A stretch of 64,000 nucleotides of DNA from Atribacterota bacterium. Its GTDB lineage: Bacteria; Atribacterota; Atribacteria; Atribacterales; Caldatribacteriaceae. The notes under the pieces were generated by a model that saw only the letters and a list, made by a program, of their open reading frames with translations, did no database searches and had not been told where the DNA came from. A program made the position numbers and the translations under genes. The stretch spans positions 1 through 64,000 of the forward strand of contig JBDIWM010000004.1 of assembly GCA_039638595.1 (NCBI GenBank), given 5' to 3'. Below are positions 35,546 through 42,983 of this stretch, piece after piece. The stretch's first letter is position 1, and each line of letters opens with the position of its first letter.

Positions 35546-36086
35546 GAGAAGTTCCCTCCCGTAATTGATCTTCTTGACTTTGAAACCACTCCCTCAGATG
35601 GGGGTACATCAAACGCACTTCATTCTCATCCATTCCCGATACCAATTCTTTACTGTTAAAAGACCACCCCCGCCCATCAACCAGATGTTGCAAATCCCAT
35701 TCAATCTCGGGATGAGATACAATAAGAAGTGCCATGGTTTCGGGAATATTCCCTAAAGGAGGCAGATCAATGTGGGTTCGTGGCACTATTGCCTTCACCA
35801 AGGTCCCCTGACCCTGTTTGGAAGATATTTCTATCTTTCCCCCGCACTGCTCCACAACCTGAGCAAAAAGCGGCACTCCCAGCCCCACCTTCTTTTTTTG
35901 TCCCGAAAAAAAGGGATCCTGAATTTTTTGCAGCGTTTTTTCATCCATTCCTTCCCCATTGTCCTGAACGATGATTTCCAAAAGGTTTTCTGAAATCCGT
36001 TCAACGATAGAAAGTACAATCTTACTGGCCCGAGCCCGGACGGAATTCTCTACTAAATCCAAAAGGTGGAGCGCAAGCTCCTTCAT
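35535..36086 (-). CDS. Stand-alone GHKL (histidine-kinase-type) ATPase domain protein
   Basis: A 183-residue protein with an ATP-binding GHKL fold only: N box LLDLVENSVRARA (about 8-20), G1 box DNGEGMD (about 42-48) and G2 box GLGVPLFAQVV (about 68-78). There is no membrane segment, sensor or phospho-accepting histidine region. About 70 further residues follow the ATPase fold and match nothing I recognise. Similar solitary ATPases occur in hydrogenase operons between NuoE and the ferredoxin gene, here at the same place. Its role is unknown. Confidence 0.85.
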   Translation of the reverse strand: MKELALHLLDLVENSVRARASKIVLSIVERISENLLEIIVQDNGEGMDEKTLQKIQDPFFSGQKKKVGLGVPLFAQVVEQCGGKIEISSKQGQGTLVKAIVPRTHIDLPPLGNIPETMALLIVSHPEIEWDLQHLVDGRGWSFNSKELVSGMDENEVRLMYPHLREWFQSQEDQLREGTSHEN

Positions 36087-36087
36087 G

Positions 36088-36576
36088 TCAGGCGTAACTC
36101 TTCACAATGTCCATAATCTGTGAAGGACTCACCCTTTTATGGACATCGTTGTCAATCCTTACCACCGGTGCCAACCCACAAGCTCCAGCACATCGCATGA
36201 CCTCGAGAGAATACAGGCCATCGCTTGTAATCGAACCAATATCCACCTCAAGATCTTTCCTCAACCTGTCCAGTATGGCCTGTCCTCCCCGAACATAGCA
36301 GGCCGTTCCTAAGCAGACCTGAATCACGTGTTTACCCCGCGGCTTCATGGAGAAAAAATGATAAAAGGTAACCACCCCGTATATTTCGCTGAGGGGAATA
36401 TCCAGAACTTGAGCTACTCTCTTCAATGTCGCCCGCGGAAGGTAACCTAAAACATTCTGAACAGCGTGCAAAACCTGAATAAGCGCTCCCTTTTTTCCTG
36501 CATACTCTCGAAAAATCCTTTCCAGGGCTTCTTCTTGCTGGGGAGAAATGCTTTCTTCGGTGACTGCTTGAAACAT
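36088..36576 (-). CDS. NuoE-like [2Fe-2S] subunit, second copy
   Basis: A 162-residue NuoE-type ferredoxin with ligands in VCLGTACYVRGG (about 88-99) and RCAGACGLAPVV (about 129-140). It is the first gene of the hydrogenase operon and is distinct from the copy at 31605-32072. The start is ATG at 36576 behind GGGAGG; the longer frame from 36624 is ruled out because it begins upstream of the expected transcription start. It probably pairs with the NuoF-GltD protein, leaving the other NuoE for HydB. Confidence 0.93.
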   Translation of the reverse strand: MFQAVTEESISPQQEEALERIFREYAGKKGALIQVLHAVQNVLGYLPRATLKRVAQVLDIPLSEIYGVVTFYHFFSMKPRGKHVIQVCLGTACYVRGGQAILDRLRKDLEVDIGSITSDGLYSLEVMRCAGACGLAPVVRIDNDVHKRVSPSQIMDIVKSYA

Positions 36577-36612
36577 TACCCATCTCCTCCCAAAAGATAT
36601 ATTTTTACAAGT

Positions 36613-36641
36613 ATTATAAACCATCGATCCCAGTAACTCAA
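36613..36641 (-). promoter_or_regulatory. Sigma-70 promoter of the hydrogenase operon
   Basis: TTGAGT (36641-36636) and TATAAT (36618-36613) are 17 nt apart on the minus strand, between clpC and the first NuoE gene. Transcription should begin near 36606, giving a leader of about 30 nt with GGGAGG. Confidence 0.85.
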
Positions 36642-36673
36642 CGAAGAAGCCCGGAATAAATTAAACAGTTTTA

Positions 36674-39106
36674 TTAACGGATAGGAGATTCTTCCCTCAC
36701 TACCCGACGAAAGGCGATTTTTTCTCCTTCAAAGTATACCTCGATGCAATCTCCTGCCTGGAAAGTTCCTTTAATGAGTTCTCCGGAAAGCGGGCTTTCA
36801 ATTTCTCGCTGAATGAGCCTTTTCAAAGGCCGTGCACCAAAATCGGGGTCATACCCTCTTTCTGCTAGATACTCCCTCACCTCTTCACTCAGGACAATGT
36901 CCATGCGCTGCTCGTTTAATCTGTTTCGTAAGCGTGCGACGAAAAGGTCGACAATCTTTTTAATCTCTTCTTGACCCAGAGGAAGGAAAACGATAATTTC
37001 ATCAATCCGGTTAATAAACTCTGGCTTGAGATGAAGCTGGACTTCTTCTAAAACTTTTCTTTTTGCCCTTTCAACCTCCTCCTTATCCTGAGGCGTAACG
37101 CCACGGAAATAACGACTCCCAAGATTTGAAGTCATAATGATAACGGTATTTTTAAAGTCCACCGTTCGCCCCTGCCCGTCTGTCAGACGACCGTCATCCA
37201 GAACCTGAAGCAGGATGTTGAAAACATCGGGATGCGCTTTTTCAATTTCATCGAACAGAATTACCTGATACGGCCTTCTTCGCACTACTTCGGTCAACTG
37301 CCCTCCCTCCTCATATCCTACGTATCCGGGGGGCGCGCCGATGAGACGAGACACAGAGTGTTTCTCCATGTACTCTGACATATCAATCCGCAAAATGGCA
37401 TCCTCGTCACCAAAAAGGAATTCAGCCAGAGATTTGGCAAGCTCCGTTTTGCCTACCCCGGTCGGGCCTAAGAAAAGAAACGAACCAATGGGCCGCTTAC
37501 CTTCACCAATACCGGCTCGAGAACGACGAATGGCTTCCGAAACGGCGTGAACTGCCTCCTCCTGGTTGATGAGTCGACGATGGAGTTCTTCCTCCATGCG
37601 GAGGAGTTTCTCCCTCTCCTCTCCCAAAAGCTTCGTAACTGGAATACCCGTCCAGTGAGAGACAACCTCGGCGATGTCTTCCCCAGTTACCACTTCGCTG
37701 ATTTTTCTCTGACGCATCCATTGCTCTTTTTCTTCCTGATATTTCTTTTGCAGGGTTTCCGCTTCATCGCGAAGCAGTGCTGCTTTTTCATATTGCTGGG
37801 CCTGGACCGCAGCCATTCCTTCCTTGGCTAACTCCTGAAGCCTTCTTTCCATCTCCCGAAGCTCAAGAGGAACGCTCTCCACTTCCATCCGTTTCTTGCT
37901 GGCCGCCTCGTCCATGAGATCGATAGCCTTGTCGGGAAGAAAACGATCTGTAATATATTTACTCGATAATTCACAGGCTGCCTGAATCGCTTCATCGCTA
38001 ATTTTCACCCGGTGATGTGCTTCATACTTATCCCGTAAGCCATGCAAAATTTCCTGTGTCTCCTGAACGGTCGGTTCATTCACAAAAACCGGTTGAAACC
38101 GCCTTTCCAAAGCCGGGTCCTTCTCAATATACTTCCGGTACTCATCAAGGGTGGTCGCACCAATACAGCGCAGTTCCCCCCGAGCCAAAGCTGGCTTCAG
38201 AAGGTTCGCTGCATCAATAGCTCCCTCAGCTGCCCCGGCACCAACCACAGTATGCAACTCATCGATAAAGAGAATGACCTGTCCTGCGGATTTCTGTACC
38301 TCCTCCAAGACCGCCTTCAATCGCTCCTCGAACTCTCCTCGAAATTTGGCACCCGCCAAAATTGCTCCCATATCCAGAGCCACAAGCTTCTTGTTTTTCA
38401 AATTTTCCGGCACCTCACCCTGAACAATCCTCTGTGCCAGACCCTCAACAATAGCTGTTTTACCAACCCCGGGATCCCCAATAAGTACCGGATTATTTTT
38501 GGTCCGGCGGCTCAGAATCTGAATGACCCTTCGAATTTCTGTATCCCGCCCAATGACCGGGTCAAGTTTCCCTTCCCTGGCAATCTTAGTGAGATCCCTT
38601 CCGTACTTCTCCAGAGCCATGTATTTTCCTTCAGCGTAAGGATCATCGACTCTCCTCTGTCCCCGGATTTCTTGTAGAGCCCGGTACACTTTCTCCACAT
38701 CGATACCAAACGAACGTAAAATCCGATAACTTGCTCCATCTTCTTCCCGCACAATGGCAATAAAAAGGTGCTCCACTCCAACATAGGTATCTTTTAGCCT
38801 CTTGGCTTCCTCTTCAGCACCATCCAGGACTGACTTTGCCCGAGGAGTAAGATAAATCTGGATTTCCTGCGTCCCCTGATAGTAGACTTGAGGAAATCGC
38901 TTTAGGGCTTTTTCCAGCTCTCCTTTGACCACATCAGGACTCACCCCACAGCGACTCAGAATCTGAGAAGCCAGACCCTCCGGTTGACGCAAAAGAGCCA
39001 AAAGCAAATGTTCCACATCCAGCTGGTTATGATGGTACTCTATGATAATATCCTGAGCCAGAGAGACAGCCTCCTTGGCTTTTTCGGTAAATTGTTCAAA
39101 TTTCAT
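36674..39106 (-). CDS. clpC: ClpC-type AAA+ unfoldase without an evident ClpP-binding loop
   Basis: An 810-residue two-ring AAA+ protein. It has an N-terminal double Clp repeat (1-145), NBD1 with GDPGVGKT (about 207), a short UVR-like middle domain ([17 protein letters not shown], about 427-443) and NBD2 with GPTGVGKT (about 541). The short middle domain is of ClpC type, not the long ClpB coiled coil. Between TSNLGS and PEFINRIDE, where ClpC carries an (I/L/V)GF tripeptide that docks on ClpP, the sequence is shorter and reads [12 protein letters not shown] with no such motif. It is the last gene of the HspR operon and overlaps hspR by 11 bp. A disaggregase-like role is possible. Confidence 0.9.
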   Translation of the reverse strand: MKFEQFTEKAKEAVSLAQDIIIEYHHNQLDVEHLLLALLRQPEGLASQILSRCGVSPDVVKGELEKALKRFPQVYYQGTQEIQIYLTPRAKSVLDGAEEEAKRLKDTYVGVEHLFIAIVREEDGASYRILRSFGIDVEKVYRALQEIRGQRRVDDPYAEGKYMALEKYGRDLTKIAREGKLDPVIGRDTEIRRVIQILSRRTKNNPVLIGDPGVGKTAIVEGLAQRIVQGEVPENLKNKKLVALDMGAILAGAKFRGEFEERLKAVLEEVQKSAGQVILFIDELHTVVGAGAAEGAIDAANLLKPALARGELRCIGATTLDEYRKYIEKDPALERRFQPVFVNEPTVQETQEILHGLRDKYEAHHRVKISDEAIQAACELSSKYITDRFLPDKAIDLMDEAASKKRMEVESVPLELREMERRLQELAKEGMAAVQAQQYEKAALLRDEAETLQKKYQEEKEQWMRQRKISEVVTGEDIAEVVSHWTGIPVTKLLGEEREKLLRMEEELHRRLINQEEAVHAVSEAIRRSRAGIGEGKRPIGSFLFLGPTGVGKTELAKSLAEFLFGDEDAILRIDMSEYMEKHSVSRLIGAPPGYVGYEEGGQLTEVVRRRPYQVILFDEIEKAHPDVFNILLQVLDDGRLTDGQGRTVDFKNTVIIMTSNLGSRYFRGVTPQDKEEVERAKRKVLEEVQLHLKPEFINRIDEIIVFLPLGQEEIKKIVDLFVARLRNRLNEQRMDIVLSEEVREYLAERGYDPDFGARPLKRLIQREIESPLSGELIKGTFQAGDCIEVYFEGEKIAFRRVVREESPIR

Positions 39107-39398
39107 CTTTTTTCTCCTCCTGATGTAAAAGAGCCCTATTTTCCACTCGAAGTGCCTCGAGTTGCTCAGTCAATTTAAAAATCACTTCCACCCCCGCCAG
39201 GTTGACTCCCATGTCTTGCGTCAAAGTCTTAATTTTGATCACCGTCTCTATGTCTTCCCGTTTATACAATCGCATACCACCTTTACCACGCTCAGGCTTT
39301 AAAAGTCCAGCTTTTTCATAATAACGTAGAGTCTGCGGGTGGATTTTCGTCATTTCAGAAACCATCCTGATGGTAAAGTACTCTTTTTTACTTTCCAT
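39096..39398 (-). CDS. hspR: HspR-like MerR-family heat-shock repressor
   Basis: A 100-residue MerR-type regulator. The winged-helix DNA-binding part is clear: [19 protein letters not shown] and [20 protein letters not shown] (about 8-47), followed by a short dimerising helix. HspR uses DnaK as co-repressor and controls chaperone operons; its location between dnaJ and clpC fits autoregulation. The ATG at 39398 has AGAGGTG upstream. The palindrome at 40982-40999 next to the operon promoter is its most likely operator. Confidence 0.9.
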   Translation of the reverse strand: MESKKEYFTIRMVSEMTKIHPQTLRYYEKAGLLKPERGKGGMRLYKREDIETVIKIKTLTQDMGVNLAGVEVIFKLTEQLEALRVENRALLHQEEKKDEI

Positions 39399-39411
39399 AC
39401 CATACACCTCT

Positions 39412-40464
39412 TCAAGCACTCAAAAGATGCTGGCGAGGGTTTTCCTTCCGAAGCATTGAAAACTCTTCCAAAAGTCTTTTTTCTCTTTCTGTCAATCCCT
39501 TAGGAATGACCACCTGAACCTTAACCAACAAATCTCCTCTACCCTCTCCTTTCAGTTTCGGGAAACCCAGTCCTTTTAAACGGAAAACCGTGCCATTCTG
39601 CGTTTCAGGTGGGACACGCATTTTAATCCTCCCCCCGAGAGTCGGAATTTCAATCTCAGTACCCAGAGCTGCTTCAGTCACGGTTACAGGAACTTCCAAA
39701 GTAAGGTTATCCCCATCCCGACCAAAGAATGCATGCGGTTTCACCCGTACTAAAAGATAAACGTCTTTCCCACCAACCATTCCCGGAATACGCAGGCGCA
39801 TATTATCACTCACTCCGGGAGGGATGTTGACGCTGACGACCTTGGAACGTTTCTGCACGCCACTCCCTTCGCAAGCTCGACAGACCTCCTGAACACCAGT
39901 TTTGCCCGTACCACCACACCGAGAACAAATCTCCCCGTATTCGATCCGAATACTGCGGGTAGTTCCTCGAAAACTCTCCTCAAGAGAAATTTCCACCTCC
40001 GCGTTCACTTCGACAGAACCCTTTCGAGAGGTCTTTCTCTCAGGCTCCTGGGAGAAACTAAAGTGAGAAGTTGTGCGACGGGAAGTCCCCTGCCAGAGAT
40101 CTCCAAAAAAAGCTTTAAAGAAATCACTAAAGCCACCAAGATCAAAACCAGATTCATACGTGGTGTACTGGTTCGACGCACCAGCACCATATTTTCGGTA
40201 AAAATCCCGCCAGAATTCTTCGGTATTTTCTCGTCCATAACTGCTCCAGGCCGCTCCGAGTTCATCGTAACGCCGTTTTTTCTCCGGGTCGCTGAGTACT
40301 TCATAGGCCTCGTTTATCTCCTTGAATTTTTGCTCCGCCTCTTTGTTTCCCGGGTTGAGATCCGGATGATACCGACGTGCCAACTTGCGGTATGCTCGCT
40401 TGATCTCCTGCTCAGTGGCGTTACGTCCCACTCCGAGGATCTGATAATAATCTTTAAATTCCAT
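39412..40464 (-). CDS. dnaJ: DnaJ-type co-chaperone with a half-length zinc finger
   Basis: A 350-residue Hsp40. The J domain (1-70) has the HPD motif in [11 protein letters not shown] Gly/Phe/Ser-rich linker follows (about 75-135). The two C-terminal substrate-binding beta domains are present ([15 protein letters not shown], and [14 protein letters not shown]). Where DnaJ has four CxxCxGxG repeats, only two are seen (CSRCGGTG and CRACEGSG, about 182-204), enough for one zinc ion. It is thus between DnaJ and CbpA types. dnaK and grpE are not adjacent. It lies between hsp20 and hspR. Confidence 0.92.
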   Translation of the reverse strand: MEFKDYYQILGVGRNATEQEIKRAYRKLARRYHPDLNPGNKEAEQKFKEINEAYEVLSDPEKKRRYDELGAAWSSYGRENTEEFWRDFYRKYGAGASNQYTTYESGFDLGGFSDFFKAFFGDLWQGTSRRTTSHFSFSQEPERKTSRKGSVEVNAEVEISLEESFRGTTRSIRIEYGEICSRCGGTGKTGVQEVCRACEGSGVQKRSKVVSVNIPPGVSDNMRLRIPGMVGGKDVYLLVRVKPHAFFGRDGDNLTLEVPVTVTEAALGTEIEIPTLGGRIKMRVPPETQNGTVFRLKGLGFPKLKGEGRGDLLVKVQVVIPKGLTEREKRLLEEFSMLRKENPRQHLLSA

Positions 40465-40470
40465 ATCTTA

Positions 40471-40506
40471 CCACCGCCCCAAAGGGGTGGAAGACCCCAC
40501 CCCTTT
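40471..40506 (-). promoter_or_regulatory. Alternative hairpins between hsp20 and dnaJ
   Basis: On the minus-strand RNA AAAGGGGTGG (40506-40497) pairs perfectly with CCACCCCTTT (40490-40481) around a 6-nt loop. The second arm can instead pair with GGGGCGGTGG (40480-40471), leaving a one-base bulge. No U-run follows. The element may protect or process the hsp20 message or set the hsp20:dnaJ ratio. Confidence 0.5.
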
Positions 40507-40512
40507 CTTCCT

Positions 40513-40947
40513 CTACCCTTCCTGAACAAGAATCTTTCTTACTTTCCCTTCTTCAAACTTCGGCAAATGAATCTCCAAAACACCATTTTTGTAAGCAGCA
40601 ACAACCCGCTCAACGTCAATAGGCATTCTCAGAGAAAAGGAGCGACGAAAAGGACCAAAAGTTCGTTCCCGTCTCAAAAAACTTCCCTGAGTTTCTCCAG
40701 GTTTTCGTTCTCCACTTACCGTTAGACGATCTTCAGAAATAGTCACCTCAACTTCTTTCTGGTCTATCCCCGGTAGATCAAAATAGAGCACGATTTCCTT
40801 TTCCATTTCCACCACATCGACTCGTGGAAGCCATTCTCCCGATTCCCTCTTTTCCTCTCCAAAAGGAAATTTATCCTCCAGAGCTCGAATAACGCCTTCC
40901 TGAAACTCAGCCAATTCTTTCCATGGATTCCATCGTGGAATAACCAT
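40513..40947 (-). CDS. Hsp20/alpha-crystallin small heat-shock protein
   Basis: A 144-residue holdase chaperone. The alpha-crystallin domain begins at PRVDVVEMEKEIVLYFDLPG (about 41-60) and ends with VVAAYKNGVLEIHLPK, the typical A-x-x-x-n-G-v-L motif. The N-terminal arm (IPRWNPWKELAEFQE) is of the usual type. It is the first gene behind the operon promoter and operator candidate. A second Hsp20 lies at 55825-56247 and is only distantly similar. Confidence 0.95.
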   Translation of the reverse strand: MVIPRWNPWKELAEFQEGVIRALEDKFPFGEEKRESGEWLPRVDVVEMEKEIVLYFDLPGIDQKEVEVTISEDRLTVSGERKPGETQGSFLRRERTFGPFRRSFSLRMPIDVERVVAAYKNGVLEIHLPKFEEGKVRKILVQEG

Positions 40948-40981
40948 TATTCATGCAACCCCCTTTTTTACTTTTTTACCT

Positions 40982-40999
40982 TCTTTGACATTTCAAAGA
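40982..40999 (-). promoter_or_regulatory. Candidate HspR operator (inverted repeat)
   Basis: TCTTTGA-N4-TCAAAGA is a perfect palindrome with 7-bp arms. It starts two bases after the -10 box and covers the expected transcription start of the hsp20-dnaJ-hspR-clpC operon, so a bound repressor would block RNA polymerase. The Streptomyces HAIR consensus is CTTGAGT-N7-ACTCAAG; this site resembles it in outline but not in spacing. Confidence 0.55.
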
Positions 41000-41000
41000 G

Positions 41001-41029
41001 ATTATAAAGGCTTCTGCTGATTTTGTCAA
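41001..41029 (-). promoter_or_regulatory. Consensus sigma-70 promoter of the heat-shock operon
   Basis: TTGACA (41029-41024) and TATAAT (41006-41001) with a 17-nt spacer on the minus strand: a perfect match. A housekeeping-type promoter at full consensus next to an inverted repeat fits control by a repressor rather than an alternative sigma factor. Confidence 0.9.
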
Positions 41030-41051
41030 TAATCGTCAAAAAGCGAGCAAA

Positions 41052-41603
41052 CTATAACCCTAGGTCCTGGGCAATCTTTTGCATGGCTTGCAGAGAAATA
41101 CTGAGGAAATCCTCCAAGGGAAGCTCAAGCTGCGTACATGCCTTGATTTGGTCCCTTGAAGCTCCTCGGGCAAAACTCTTTTCCTTAAAACGAGAAAGCA
41201 AAAAAGGAAGGTCAAGCTTTCCTAACTTACGTTCTCTGTGAACCAAAGCACAAGCCACGATAAAACCGCTCGCTGGGTCAACGGCAAAGAGCGCAATCTC
41301 CATTTTTAACTGGGGCTTAAATCCAGTCATTTCGTTGTGAGAACGAACGGCACTGACAATGCAAAAAGGAAAACCAGCTTCCTCTAAGTACTGTGCTCCA
41401 AGAAGGCCATGCTGTTCTGGATGATCCTTTGTCTCTTCGTAATCAATGTCGTGGAGAAGGCCAGCGAGACCCCATTCCTTTTCGTTTTCACCAAAAAACA
41501 AAGCCAAGGCTCGCATAATCGCTTCGCAAGCCAAGCTGTGTTTCACGAGATTGGGGGCACGCAGATGTCGTCTTAGAAACTCCCAGGCTTCGTTTCTTTC
41601 CAT
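41052..41603 (-). CDS. HD-domain hydrolase
   Basis: A 183-residue HD/HDIG-type protein. Metal-binding residues are visible at H22 (VKHSLACEAIM), GLLHDIDYEETKDHPEQHG (about 48-66) and SAVRSHNEMTG (about 84-94). The extra H-x-x-x-H segment is typical of small bacterial HDIG proteins. It is unrelated in detail to the YqeK protein at 11729. The substrate is unknown. It is the last gene of the long run from the right edge, 4 bp after the LysM-M23 gene. Confidence 0.85.
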   Translation of the reverse strand: MERNEAWEFLRRHLRAPNLVKHSLACEAIMRALALFFGENEKEWGLAGLLHDIDYEETKDHPEQHGLLGAQYLEEAGFPFCIVSAVRSHNEMTGFKPQLKMEIALFAVDPASGFIVACALVHRERKLGKLDLPFLLSRFKEKSFARGASRDQIKACTQLELPLEDFLSISLQAMQKIAQDLGL

Positions 41604-41606
41604 ATC

Positions 41607-42983
41607 TTATTTTCTCAAAAATTGCAGAGGATCCATACATTTCCCATTCCTTCTTACCTCAAAATGAAGATGAGCAGTGGTGGCATTTCCAGTCCGGCCC
41701 ACTTTGGCAATCGGATCCCCCTGATTCACCCTTTGCCCCCTGGTAACCAAATTTACCGAGTTATGAGCATAAACGGTTTGCCACCCTCCAGGGTGGTCAA
41801 CAATCACAATACGTCCATATCCCCGCATCGTCCCGCTGAAAGACACCACACCACTCTGAGCAGCCCGGATCAGGGTTCCCGATGGAGCAATAATATCAAC
41901 CCCATTGTGGAAGCTCCTACCCCTCGGTCCAAACGTAGAGGAAATTCTTCCTCGAACCGGCCATAGAAAATTTCCCTGCCCATCAACCTTTACATACTGC
42001 CGTGGTAGCGATGATGGGATTTTAATTGCCTGACCAACCCGGAGCACACTCTTTTGGTTAAGACCATTGGCCTTTGCCAAAACATCAACCGCAATGCGGA
42101 AACGGCGGGAAAGGCTCCAGAGTGTGTCTCCTGGTTGAATACGGTAGATCTCATAGTTCTCCGCAGAACCAGAAGCCAACACCCGCCCGTCCGAAGAGGG
42201 AATTTTGATGGTTTGACCAACCCTTAAAATACTCTTTTCGGTAAGACCATTGGCCTCTGCCAAAGTGCTCACCGAAACCTGGAACCGACGGGCGAGTACC
42301 CAGAGGGTGTCACCTGGTTGAATGCAATATGTTGCATACTGCGTAGCGCTCCCCCTTGAAACTTCTGGAGTACTTGAGGTAACCCTGCTTACCGCAATTC
42401 CCGGTATGGCGAGCTTCATTCCCACCTGTAGGACACTGTGTTCATTCAACCCATTGGCATCCATGATTGACTTGATGCCGACACCATAGAAACGAGAAAT
42501 CAACCACAGTGATTCTCCCTGTTTGACAATGTGGACGATGGTCGTCGAAGTTTCGTTTTGTTGCATAGGGGCAGTCAAGGCAGTAGGCAAAAGAATTTTC
42601 TGCCCTATTTGGAGGACAGCATTTTCCTCCAGACCGTTGACTTCCATAATCGCCCGTACCGAGGTGTTCAATTTTCGCGCAATACTCCAAAGTGTGTCGC
42701 CCTTCTTAACCTCATAGTATCCACTAAAGCTTTGACTCGAAGGATTTTCCTCATCCTGATTTACCAGAATTTTCATTCCTGGTTGTAAAACGCTCTCTTT
42801 CGACAGGCCATTCATCTGAAGGAGCTTTGAGAGTGGAACCTGATAACGACGAGCAATGATCCAGGGATTCTCCCCTGGTTGCACTACATGGTACGTTGCT
42901 CCCCAGGCAAAAAAAGTTCCCCCACAGAAAAAAACGATTATCAGAACAGTCCCAAAAATAATTTTCCGTCCCTTTACCCTCAT
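41607..42983 (-). CDS. Secreted M23 murein endopeptidase with five LysM domains
   Basis: A 458-residue exported protein. A signal/anchor segment (about 8-28) is followed by five LysM repeats of about 45 residues, beginning YHVVQPGEN, YYEVKKGDT, VHIVKQGES, TYCIQPGDT and IYRIQPGDT. The C-terminal LytM/M23 domain (about 345-458) has the zinc ligands in FHNGVDI and AHLHFEV, plus VYAHN. It should bind glycan strands and cut peptide cross-links, or activate amidases as NlpD/EnvC-type proteins do when inactive; here the ligands look intact. It overlaps ileS by 4 nt. Confidence 0.93.
   Translation of the reverse strand: MRVKGRKIIFGTVLIIVFFCGGTFFAWGATYHVVQPGENPWIIARRYQVPLSKLLQMNGLSKESVLQPGMKILVNQDEENPSSQSFSGYYEVKKGDTLWSIARKLNTSVRAIMEVNGLEENAVLQIGQKILLPTALTAPMQQNETSTTIVHIVKQGESLWLISRFYGVGIKSIMDANGLNEHSVLQVGMKLAIPGIAVSRVTSSTPEVSRGSATQYATYCIQPGDTLWVLARRFQVSVSTLAEANGLTEKSILRVGQTIKIPSSDGRVLASGSAENYEIYRIQPGDTLWSLSRRFRIAVDVLAKANGLNQKSVLRVGQAIKIPSSLPRQYVKVDGQGNFLWPVRGRISSTFGPRGRSFHNGVDIIAPSGTLIRAAQSGVVSFSGTMRGYGRIVIVDHPGGWQTVYAHNSVNLVTRGQRVNQGDPIAKVGRTGNATTAHLHFEVRRNGKCMDPLQFLRK

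Noticed and set aside
36577-36624. Longer N-terminus for the first NuoE gene (start at 36624)
   Set aside because: The extra 16 codons overlap the -10 box and precede the expected transcription start; ATG 36576 has GGGAGG at the right distance.
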